Shown one piece after another: positions 1-4,814 of a stretch of DNA of 8,752 bases. Numbering within the stretch: position 1 is the stretch's first letter; every line of letters starts with the position of its first letter. The notes beneath the pieces are model-generated. The model searched no databases. It had not been told where the DNA came from and saw only the letters and a list, made by a program, of their open reading frames with translations. Position numbers and translations under genes: made by a program. Source of the DNA: Planctomycetota bacterium (lineage in GTDB: Bacteria; Planctomycetota; Phycisphaerae; Sedimentisphaerales; Anaerobacaceae); contig JADFHU010000192.1 of assembly GCA_022567055.1 (NCBI GenBank), positions 1 to 8,752 of the forward strand. The letters are read 5' to 3'.

Positions 1-25
1 ATTTCCGAAGGACTCAACAGAGAGA

Positions 26-44
26 TCAAGGGCTTGTCCCTTGA
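26..44. terminator. Possible hairpin downstream of the minus-strand hypothetical gene
   Basis: A 7-bp perfect inverted repeat (TCAAGGG at 26-32, CCCTTGA at 38-44) with a 5-base loop lies about 20 bp past the stop codon of the minus-strand gene at 66-605. Read on the minus strand it is followed by a pyrimidine-rich stretch but no proper U-tract, so it is at best a weak intrinsic terminator. It could also belong to a gene left of the window. Nothing else is recognisable in bases 1-65. Confidence 0.25.
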
Positions 45-65
45 ATCGACTTGTTAGGATCGGAG

Positions 66-605
66 TTAGATAATGAAATCAAGGAAGACGTTTATCGTCA
101 TCGTCGCCATCGTTTTGTTCTGGATCTGCATCGCTGTTTGGGTCTGGTGGTCTGGAACCGTGGCGGATGGTTTATTGCCGTCTGGAACGCCGGTATCGGG
201 GTGGTTTGGTTCTGTGTGGGCGTGGTTTGGTATTTGCTTTGGGTGAACTGGAGAGACATTAATGCTCTTCGGGAATACATGTGTTCTACACTCGAAGGCG
301 ACAAGAATGACAGTAAGTACAACGATCGCAATGGTAAGAACAAAGGTCGCAATGGTGAAACGAACGAGGATTTTTGATGATTCTCGGGATGCTACAAATG
401 CTGCTTCGGTTACGTACATGAGCAACCGCTCCCGAATGATTGCATTCCTGCGTGGGTTCCCTCTGGTGCCCGCGTCGGCGTCTCTCAGGTCTTTAAGCGA
501 AGCGTGCCGAGCCCAGTGGTTTACATCATCCAAAGGGATCCCATGCTTGGTTAGGTATTCGGCAAATTCTTTCCCCGAAAGTTTTAAGAGTTCTTCGTAT
601 GTCAT
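66..605 (-). CDS. Hypothetical single-pass membrane protein
   Basis: This gene encodes 179 residues that I do not recognise. Residues 1-75 look soluble, helical and charged, starting MTYEELLKLSGKEFAEYL. One strong hydrophobic segment (about residues 80-103) looks like a transmembrane helix. Residues 108-160 form a Pro/His/Asn-rich, probably disordered tail, and the last dozen residues are again hydrophobic. The ATG at 605 is the only sensible start; the AAGG a few bases upstream is a weak ribosome binding site. Base composition is more AT-rich than the mre/fts genes to the right, which would fit accessory DNA. The gene reads away from the IS, whose left end lies 60 bp upstream of its start, so the IS may have displaced its promoter. 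The long uninterrupted frame and coherent soluble-TM-tail architecture support a real gene; the antisense plus-strand frames have no such architecture. Confidence 0.6.
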   Translation of the reverse strand: MTYEELLKLSGKEFAEYLTKHGIPLDDVNHWARHASLKDLRDADAGTRGNPRRNAIIRERLLMYVTEAAFVASRESSKILVRFTIATFVLTIAIVVLTVILVAFECRTHVFPKSINVSPVHPKQIPNHAHTEPNHPDTGVPDGNKPSATVPDHQTQTAMQIQNKTMATMTINVFLDFII

Positions 606-665
606 GGGTTATGCCTTGCGCCTAACAACTTCCTGCACTTCCTCGACAACTCCCCAAAGAGATAG

Positions 666-697
666 CCTAAGGGGTCGCGCCAAAATACATTCACATT
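666..697 (+). repeat. Left terminal inverted repeat of the IS
   Basis: This 32-base repeat begins CCTAAGGGG and contains CGCGCCAAAATA. It matches the reverse complement of 2550-2581 at 29 of 32 positions. It is the probable transposase binding and cleavage end on the side that carries the promoter. Confidence 0.85.
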
Positions 698-742
698 AAA
701 TGGGGGTAATTGTCTCATAATAATCGCAGCGTTTTTCTGAAT

Positions 743-773
743 GTACGTACTATGAAGGCCTTTATAGGCCTTC
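743..773. promoter_or_regulatory. Subterminal palindromes in the IS leader
   Basis: The non-coding stretch between the left terminal repeat and the transposase start holds the palindrome GTACGTAC (743-750). Next to it is a hairpin with 7-bp arms, GAAGGCC (754-760) and GGCCTTC (767-773), separated by six bases. Such structures upstream of a transposase gene may bind the protein or damp read-through transcription from outside. Which applies here is inference; the symmetry is directly visible. Confidence 0.4.
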
Positions 774-803
774 TAGGTGGTTTTCAGAATGAGTATATTG
801 GCC

Positions 804-844
804 TTGACTTGCTCCTCTATAAGGCTAATAATCTCATTATGAGA
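804..844 (+). promoter_or_regulatory. Transposase promoter with palindrome over the start codon
   Basis: A -35 box TTGACT (804-809) is separated by 17 bp from a -10 box AATAAT (827-832), each one base from the sigma-70 consensus. Initiation would fall at about 838-840, which is the ATG at 839, so the message would be leaderless or nearly so. A perfect inverted repeat, TCTCATTATGAGA (832-844), overlaps the last base of the -10 box and the start codon and is well placed for an autorepressor. No good Shine-Dalgarno precedes the ATG; only AAGG at 821-824 is present, 14 bases away. Confidence 0.55.
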
Positions 845-1603
845 ACTACAAAATATCATACAGATAAGCTGGCTCGTTTCCTTCGGAAGAAACGCATTAC
901 CACCTTCGAACAGGTCCAAGCGGTGCTAGGAGGTCCTGCGAGAGCTACAGTGTTTCGGAAACTAGATGAACTACGTTACTTGAGTAGCTACTCTCATCGA
1001 GGCATGTATTACAGCCTCAAGAGCATTGCCAAGTTTAACGCGGAGGGTCTGTGGTCTTGCCAATCCGTCTGGTTCTCACGATTCGGAAACCTGATTGAGA
1101 CCGCGCAGGCCTGTGTGCGTCAATCGGAGGCGGGCACTAGTGCGAGCGAACTCCGAGAGACTCTTCATGTCGAAACTAAACACACCTTGGTCCAGTTGGT
1201 GCGTGCTGGCCAACTACAGCGAGAGAAGATTCAAGGACGCTATATCTACTTCTCGGCTGAGTCTAAGCAGTACCGGTCCCAGCGAAAGATCCGTAAGAGT
1301 CGAAAGCGAAAGTCCCTGGCAACCTTGGTGGTGTCCCATCCTGATTTGGCCGCCGAAGAGGCCAAAGCGGTTGTGTTATTGTTCCTCGGCACCCTGGATG
1401 AGCGGCAACGGCGCCTGTATGCCGGACTTGAGTCCCTAAAACTAGGGCACGGAGGCGATCATTACATTGCTGAACTCTTCGGTATGGATCCGCATACTGT
1501 GGCCCACGGACGCAGTCAGCTTATTGAAGGCGACTGGGATGACGAACGGTTGCGTACTGCGGGCGCTGGCCGGACTTCAACGAAAAAAAAACGCCCGAAA
1601 TAA
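839..1603 (+). CDS. IS transposase, upstream frame (DNA-binding part, OrfA-like)
   Basis: Residues 1-65 of this 254-residue frame look like a helix-turn-helix or winged-helix unit (GGPARATVFRKLDELRYL, then SYSHRGMYYSL). Residues 75-145 look like a second such unit (FSRFGNLIETAQACVRQSE, then LRETLHVETKHTLVQLVR). A basic linker (RSQRKIRKSRKRKS) leads into the normal N-terminus of ISAzo13 transposases (LDERQRRLYAGLESLKLGHG with a helix-turn-helix after it). The frame stops at tandem TAA-TAG right after an A9 run; the homologous sequence continues without a gap in the -1 frame. I chose the ATG at 839 because the recognisable domain begins there and a promoter lies just before it. The open frame extends upstream to a TTG at 710, but that part resembles nothing. 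Unshifted product could act as a repressor or competitor, as short Orf products do in other IS families (inference). Confidence 0.75.
   Translation: MRTTKYHTDKLARFLRKKRITTFEQVQAVLGGPARATVFRKLDELRYLSSYSHRGMYYSLKSIAKFNAEGLWSCQSVWFSRFGNLIETAQACVRQSEAGTSASELRETLHVETKHTLVQLVRAGQLQREKIQGRYIYFSAESKQYRSQRKIRKSRKRKSLATLVVSHPDLAAEEAKAVVLLFLGTLDERQRRLYAGLESLKLGHGGDHYIAELFGMDPHTVAHGRSQLIEGDWDDERLRTAGAGRTSTKKKRPK
1583..1591 (+). promoter_or_regulatory. A9 slippery site, predicted -1 frameshift in the transposase
   Basis: Nine consecutive A residues are read as AAA AAA AAA in the upstream frame, giving the A-AAA-AAA heptamer that permits -1 ribosomal slippage; a run this long also allows polymerase slippage. 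The -1 frame is open from 1543 (after a TGA at 1540), so the two frames overlap over 1543-1603. Slipping here gives STKKKTPEIIEALAEIMEYE, which restores the continuous family sequence. I see no convincing stimulatory hairpin or upstream Shine-Dalgarno-like element. Confidence 0.65.
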
Positions 1604-2556
1604 TAGAGGCCCTTGCCGAGATCATGGAGTACGAGACCGCTGGAGATCCTGTTTCTGGTTGCAAGTGGACCCGCAAAACCACCGAAAAGATCGCCCGACA
1701 ATTACGTCGGGCCAAAATCCACGTATCGCCGAAGACTGTGGCGCGGCTCCTCAAAGAGATGAAATTCTCCCTGCGCGTGAACGTCAAGACGATAGAGTCA
1801 GGATCGAGCAAACCGCTTGATCCGAAGCACCGGGATCGACAGTTCCGCTATATCAAACGGCAAAGGCAGGACTACGCCCGACGGGGTCTGCCCGTTATCA
1901 GCGTTGATGCCAAAAAACGCGAGCTCATTGGATCCTTCCGAAAAGACGGACGCACTTGGAGCCGTAACGGCATAGAAGTCTTTGACCATGATTTTCCGTC
2001 GGACGCTCAGGGCGTAGGTATCTCCTATAGCATCTACGACACGGGTCGAAACAAGGGCTTTGTTTGTGTAGGAACCAGTTACGATACTGCTGAATTCGCG
2101 GTGGATGCCATCCGCAGGTGGTGGTTGAAAGAAGGCCGGCATCACTATCCGGATGCTGACGAAATCCTGATTCTGGCGGACTGCGGTGGCAGCAACAGCT
2201 ATCGCACTCGTCTATGGAAATACCAGTTGCAGATAGCCTTTTGCGATCGTGTAGGCGTGAAAGTCAGGCTCTGCCATTATCCTCCCGGCACTTCCAAGTG
2301 GAATCCTGTTGAACACCGTCTGTTCTCATTCATCAGCAACAATTGGGCAGGACGCCCCCTTGTATCTTATGAGTGCATGCTGAATTTCATACGGACGACG
2401 AAAACAAAGATGGGTCTAGGCGTGAGGGCGTGCTTGATTGAGAAGGGCTACAAAAAGGGGATCAAGATTTCAGATGATCAAATGCGTCAGGTTGCGTTGA
2501 AACGATACCGTGTGAATCCAGATTGGAACTACTCGATTACACCCTCAAAAATGTGA
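1588..2556 (+). CDS. ISAzo13-type DDE transposase, catalytic part (expressed by -1 frameshift)
   Basis: This is the RNase H-like catalytic half of the transposase, which would cut and join the IS ends. Counting from the internal ATG at 1624, the blocks are a helical region (CKWTRKTTEKIARQLRRAKI, VSPKTVARLLKEM), PVISVDAKK (D95, codon 1906), DTAEFAVDAIRRWW, ILADCGGSNS (D186, codon 2179) and SKWNPVEHRLFSF (E230, codon 2311). This forms a complete DDE triad with 43 residues between the second D and the E. The family sequence already runs through the 12 codons before the ATG (TPEIIEALAEI), so 1624 is unlikely to be the true start and a fusion of about 572 residues is expected. No ribosome binding site precedes 1624. 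The TGA stop lies inside the right terminal repeat. Confidence 0.85.
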   Translation, partial: KTPEIIEALAEIMEYETAGDPVSGCKWTRKTTEKIARQLRRAKIHVSPKTVARLLKEMKFSLRVNVKTIESGSSKPLDPKHRDRQFRYIKRQRQDYARRGLPVISVDAKKRELIGSFRKDGRTWSRNGIEVFDHDFPSDAQGVGISYSIYDTGRNKGFVCVGTSYDTAEFAVDAIRRWWLKEGRHHYPDADEILILADCGGSNSYRTRLWKYQLQIAFCDRVGVKVRLCHYPPGTSKWNPVEHRLFSFISNNWAGRPLVSYECMLNFIRTTKTKMGLGVRACLIEKGYKKGIKISDDQMRQVALKRYRVNPDWNYSITPSKM

Positions 2557-2581
2557 ATTTATTTTGGCGCGGCTCCTTAGG
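2550..2581 (-). repeat. Right terminal inverted repeat of the IS
   Basis: This repeat is the inverted partner of 666-697, with three mismatches. It includes the last codons and stop of the transposase. Its outer bases (CCTTAGG) overlap the first bases of the neighbouring palindromic element. Confidence 0.85.
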
Positions 2582-2762
2582 GAGCGGCAAGAAATAACTT
2601 GGACTTTTGAATGCCCAATTGCACCCCATCTTGGATCGCTTCTCAATCGCGAAATTCGCGACGTAGAACGGCTACGCCTGTGGTTTCGCTCAATCGGGCG
2701 CGACCCAATATGGGGTACACCTGGACCCCAAATTGTCCAATTTACTTCTTGCCGATCCCTAA
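2577..2762. repeat. MITE-like 186-bp element with 63-bp inverted arms
   Basis: The arms at 2577-2639 and 2700-2762 (read in reverse complement) agree at 48 of 63 positions. Shared blocks include TTAGGGA, CGGCAAGAA, TTGGAC and ACCCCAT. Both tips show TA directly outside GGGA/TCCC, which recalls the TA target duplication of IS630/Tc1-mariner elements (inference). The 60-bp centre carries a perfect palindrome (TCGCGAA, A, TTCGCGA at 2647-2661) followed directly by a 5-bp hairpin (CGTAG and CTACG, 2662-2676). There is no credible coding frame. The element fills almost all of the space between the IS and ftsL. It could be a MITE, a decayed IS reduced to its ends, or a REP-like palindromic unit. 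Confidence 0.65.
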
Positions 2763-2771
2763 CCATCCGCC

Positions 2772-3008
2772 ATGGTATCTCGTCTCTGTTTTGTTTACAT
2801 GACCTTCTGCTTCGTTGCCATTTTGGTGCTAGCCATCTTCCTGCGCGACGAAAACAGTCGGATGTTCTACACGCTCCGCATGGGGCGAGTCGAGAAGAAG
2901 CACCTCGAGCTGCAGCTCTGGCAAAAACAACTTCAGCTCGAGAACTCAACCAACCCAGAACAAGTCGAAAAGCGGCTAGCGCTCGAGTTTTCCCTTGATG
3001 CCGATTAG
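2772..3008 (+). CDS. ftsL: FtsL-like cell-division protein
   Basis: FtsL is a small bitopic protein that, with partners such as FtsB and FtsQ, recruits and activates the septal synthase FtsW-FtsI. This 78-residue protein has the expected build: a few N-terminal residues, one transmembrane helix (about 8-24, FCFVAILVLAIF), then a periplasmic helical, coiled-coil-prone stretch (about 33-58, Glu/Gln/Leu-rich). It ends with NPEQVEKRLALEFSL, which recalls the C-terminal motif of FtsL/DivIC proteins. It lies 3 bp upstream of an ftsI-type gene, the classical ftsL position. It is short for the family (usually about 90-120 residues). The frame is closed by a stop at 2760, so the ATG at 2772 is the first possible ATG; a second lies at 2799. 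No clear Shine-Dalgarno precedes it because the MITE-like repeat ends 9 bp upstream. The assignment rests on topology and position, as FtsL sequence is poorly conserved. Confidence 0.7.
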   Translation: MVSRLCFVYMTFCFVAILVLAIFLRDENSRMFYTLRMGRVEKKHLELQLWQKQLQLENSTNPEQVEKRLALEFSLDAD

Positions 3009-3013
3009 GAGGT
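3007..3013 (+). promoter_or_regulatory. Strong Shine-Dalgarno for ftsI, start codon ambiguous
   Basis: AGGAGGT overlaps the ftsL stop codon. The GTG at 3012 overlaps the motif itself and is too close, and the ATG at 3045 is 32 bases past it. The only codon at normal spacing (5 nt) in the ftsI frame is ATC at 3018, a very rare initiator. Confidence 0.5.
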
Positions 3014-4814
3014 GGCCATCGACAGATCCGATATTCTGTCCACCATGGCCAAACCGAGTTTGAAACGTATGCCCGCCATCCTCGTCCTGTTCGCTCTGCT
3101 GTTCGTTGTATTCAGCCTGCTCATGATCCGCTGTTTCGACCTGCAGTACAGGCAGCATGATCGTTTCGTTAAGCAGAGTATCAAGGCACAGCAGAAGCGG
3201 ATTCTCCACGTGGGCAATCGCGGCATTATCTTGGACGGACGCGCCCGGGTCCTGGCGGCCGGCAAGCCCATCCGGACCGTCTTCGTGGAACCGCGGGCCA
3301 TTGTCGACGTCAAAGAGACCTCGGCGGCGATCGCGGAAATCCTGAAGATCGGTGCTCACACCGTCTGTCGCGAGATCCTGGAGAACAAACGCCGAGGGTA
3401 TCTGGAGATTAAAAGGGATGTTGGGTATGAGGAGGCCATCGCCGTGGATCGCATCTTCGGCGTGGGGGTGGAAAAGCAATGGCTGCGGACCTATCCGATG
3501 GGGCCGCTGCTCAGTCACGTGGTGGGTTTCACGACGGTTGACGGAAGGGGATTGGGCGGCATCGAACTGGAGTATGATGCCCTGCTCAGGGGTCATTCCG
3601 ATCACGAGGTCTTACTGGCGGACGTATCGAGGCGTCCCATTCGTCCGCTGCTACGGGCTCCTGTGCAACGATCAGGCTCCCAGTCGGGCCAGGGCGTGAT
3701 CCTCACGCTCGACGCCACTATCCAGAGCTTCGTTCGGGAGTGCCTGGCCGAACAGCTCACGGCCTTCGAAGCAGAGTCGGGCCATGCCATCGTCGTCCAT
3801 CCCAAGACCGGCGCGATATTGGCAATGGTCTCTCTGCCTGATTTTGACCCAACGCACGCGCATCGGCAGTGGGCGGAGAATCCACGGCTTTTTACCAACC
3901 ATGCGCTCAACGACCAATATGAGCCGGGCAGCATCATGAAGCCGATGGTGATGGCGATCGCCTTGGATGCCGGCGTCATCAGCCGTGAGGAGAAGATCTT
4001 CTGCGAAAATGGTCTCTATCACGGCAAGGGATTCGGAAGTATCAAGGAATATAACTATCACACATTTGGGGATCTGACAGCGAAGGAGATCCTCGTCAAG
4101 TCCAGCAATATCGGCATGGCCAAGATAGGACAGAGGTTGGGAAAGAAACGCCTGCATGACGCCCTGGTTCGTTTGGGATTCGGCCATAAGACTGGCATAA
4201 AGCTGTCTGGAGAGGCCACTGGACTGTTGCGAAGCGCGGATCAGTGGACGGGTTACAGCGTCACGCGCATTCCCTTCGGCCAGGAGATCTCCGTGACGGC
4301 CATGCAGTTGATTCGCTCTTTCTGCATCCTCTGCAACGAAGGGCGAGTGGTTCGTCTCCATCTGGTCAAGGCCTTCGTGGATAGCAACGGCGTTCCGGAA
4401 GTGCGTGACTCGCGTTTCGAGGTGGCCGACCAGGTGGGCTATGTCATCGATCCGGAAGTGGCCAATTGGATCGTCGATGACGCACTGACGGCAGTCGTGA
4501 ATGAGGGGACCGGTCACTGGGCCCAACTCGATAAGTGGCAGGTGTTTGGTAAAACCGGCACCGCCCAAATTGCCAGGAAATCGGGCCGAGGCTATGAAGA
4601 GGGGGCCTACGTGGCCTCCTTCATCGCCGGGGCCCCTGCGGGGGACCCGGCTGTCGCTGTACTCGTCTCCATCCGTCGGCCCAACCGAAAGCTCGGTTAC
4701 ACCGGAGGCAAGGTCTCCGGTCCGGTCGTCGCGAAGATTATGGATAAGACATTAACCTACCTAGAGGCCCGGGGCTGGGCCTTAGCTCGCAAAGAGTCCC
4801 CTGAACGGATTTGA
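3012..4814 (+). CDS. ftsI: FtsI-type class B penicillin-binding protein (PBP3-like transpeptidase)
   Basis: This DD-transpeptidase cross-links septal peptidoglycan in the periplasm, anchored by one N-terminal helix. On 600 residues from the GTG at 3012: transmembrane segment about 21-40; pedestal domain from about 65, with RGIILDGRARVLA (70-82), RTYPMGPLLSHVVGF and GGIELEYDALLRG (182-194); transpeptidase domain from about 228. The active-site motifs are complete: SIMK (S307-K310), SSN (364-366) and KTGTAQ (514-519). There are no PASTA repeats. The ATG at 3045 would give 589 residues and still keep the membrane helix, so the start is open. It forms an operon with ftsL, but murE, the usual next gene, is absent. 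Its last 58 bp overlap the end of mrdA on the other strand. The symbol rests on the ftsL linkage; a paralogue such as a sporulation- or shape-specific PBP cannot be excluded. Confidence 0.85.
   Translation: MAIDRSDILSTMAKPSLKRMPAILVLFALLFVVFSLLMIRCFDLQYRQHDRFVKQSIKAQQKRILHVGNRGIILDGRARVLAAGKPIRTVFVEPRAIVDVKETSAAIAEILKIGAHTVCREILENKRRGYLEIKRDVGYEEAIAVDRIFGVGVEKQWLRTYPMGPLLSHVVGFTTVDGRGLGGIELEYDALLRGHSDHEVLLADVSRRPIRPLLRAPVQRSGSQSGQGVILTLDATIQSFVRECLAEQLTAFEAESGHAIVVHPKTGAILAMVSLPDFDPTHAHRQWAENPRLFTNHALNDQYEPGSIMKPMVMAIALDAGVISREEKIFCENGLYHGKGFGSIKEYNYHTFGDLTAKEILVKSSNIGMAKIGQRLGKKRLHDALVRLGFGHKTGIKLSGEATGLLRSADQWTGYSVTRIPFGQEISVTAMQLIRSFCILCNEGRVVRLHLVKAFVDSNGVPEVRDSRFEVADQVGYVIDPEVANWIVDDALTAVVNEGTGHWAQLDKWQVFGKTGTAQIARKSGRGYEEGAYVASFIAGAPAGDPAVAVLVSIRRPNRKLGYTGGKVSGPVVAKIMDKTLTYLEARGWALARKESPERI

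Larger units (their letters stand above)
666..2581 (+). mobile_element. Complete ISAzo13-like insertion sequence, 1916 bp
   Basis: The element is bounded by 32-bp imperfect terminal inverted repeats (29/32 identical) and carries one transposase split over two frames. The catalytic half resembles ISAzo13-family (Rhodopirellula-type) transposases from memory of the family: the PVISVDAKK, ADCGGSNS and PGTSKWNPVEHRLFSFI blocks are all present. Both repeats and all three acidic catalytic residues are intact, so the copy looks recent and possibly active. I see no convincing direct target duplication: the left flank ends GAGATAG and the right flank begins GAGCGGC. The exact ends are uncertain by a few bases because CCTAAGG on the left and CCTTAGG on the right extend the repeat symmetrically. 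The element sits between the hypothetical gene and a MITE-like repeat that precedes ftsL. Confidence 0.85.

Noticed and set aside
160..245. GT-rich, repeat-like stretch (several TGGTTTG and GTGG units)
   Set aside because: It is explained as the coding strand complement of the Pro/His/Asn-rich tail of the minus-strand gene; units are irregular and there are no CRISPR-like spacers.
262..699. Plus-strand open frame overlapping the hypothetical gene and the left IS end
   Set aside because: It crosses the IS boundary and lies antisense to the better-supported minus-strand gene.
1624..1626. ATG at 1624 as an independent start for the catalytic transposase half
   Set aside because: The family sequence continues upstream of it in the same frame, and there is no ribosome binding site.
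655..2590. Target-site duplication flanking the IS
   Set aside because: The flanks GAGATAG and GAGCGGC do not match as a direct repeat; CCTAAGG/CCTTAGG are inverted, so they belong to the terminal repeats.
3672..4568. Long minus-strand open frame of 298 codons antisense to ftsI
   Set aside because: It mirrors a GC-rich conserved coding gene whose motifs are all on the plus strand; the translation has no recognisable domain or membrane pattern.
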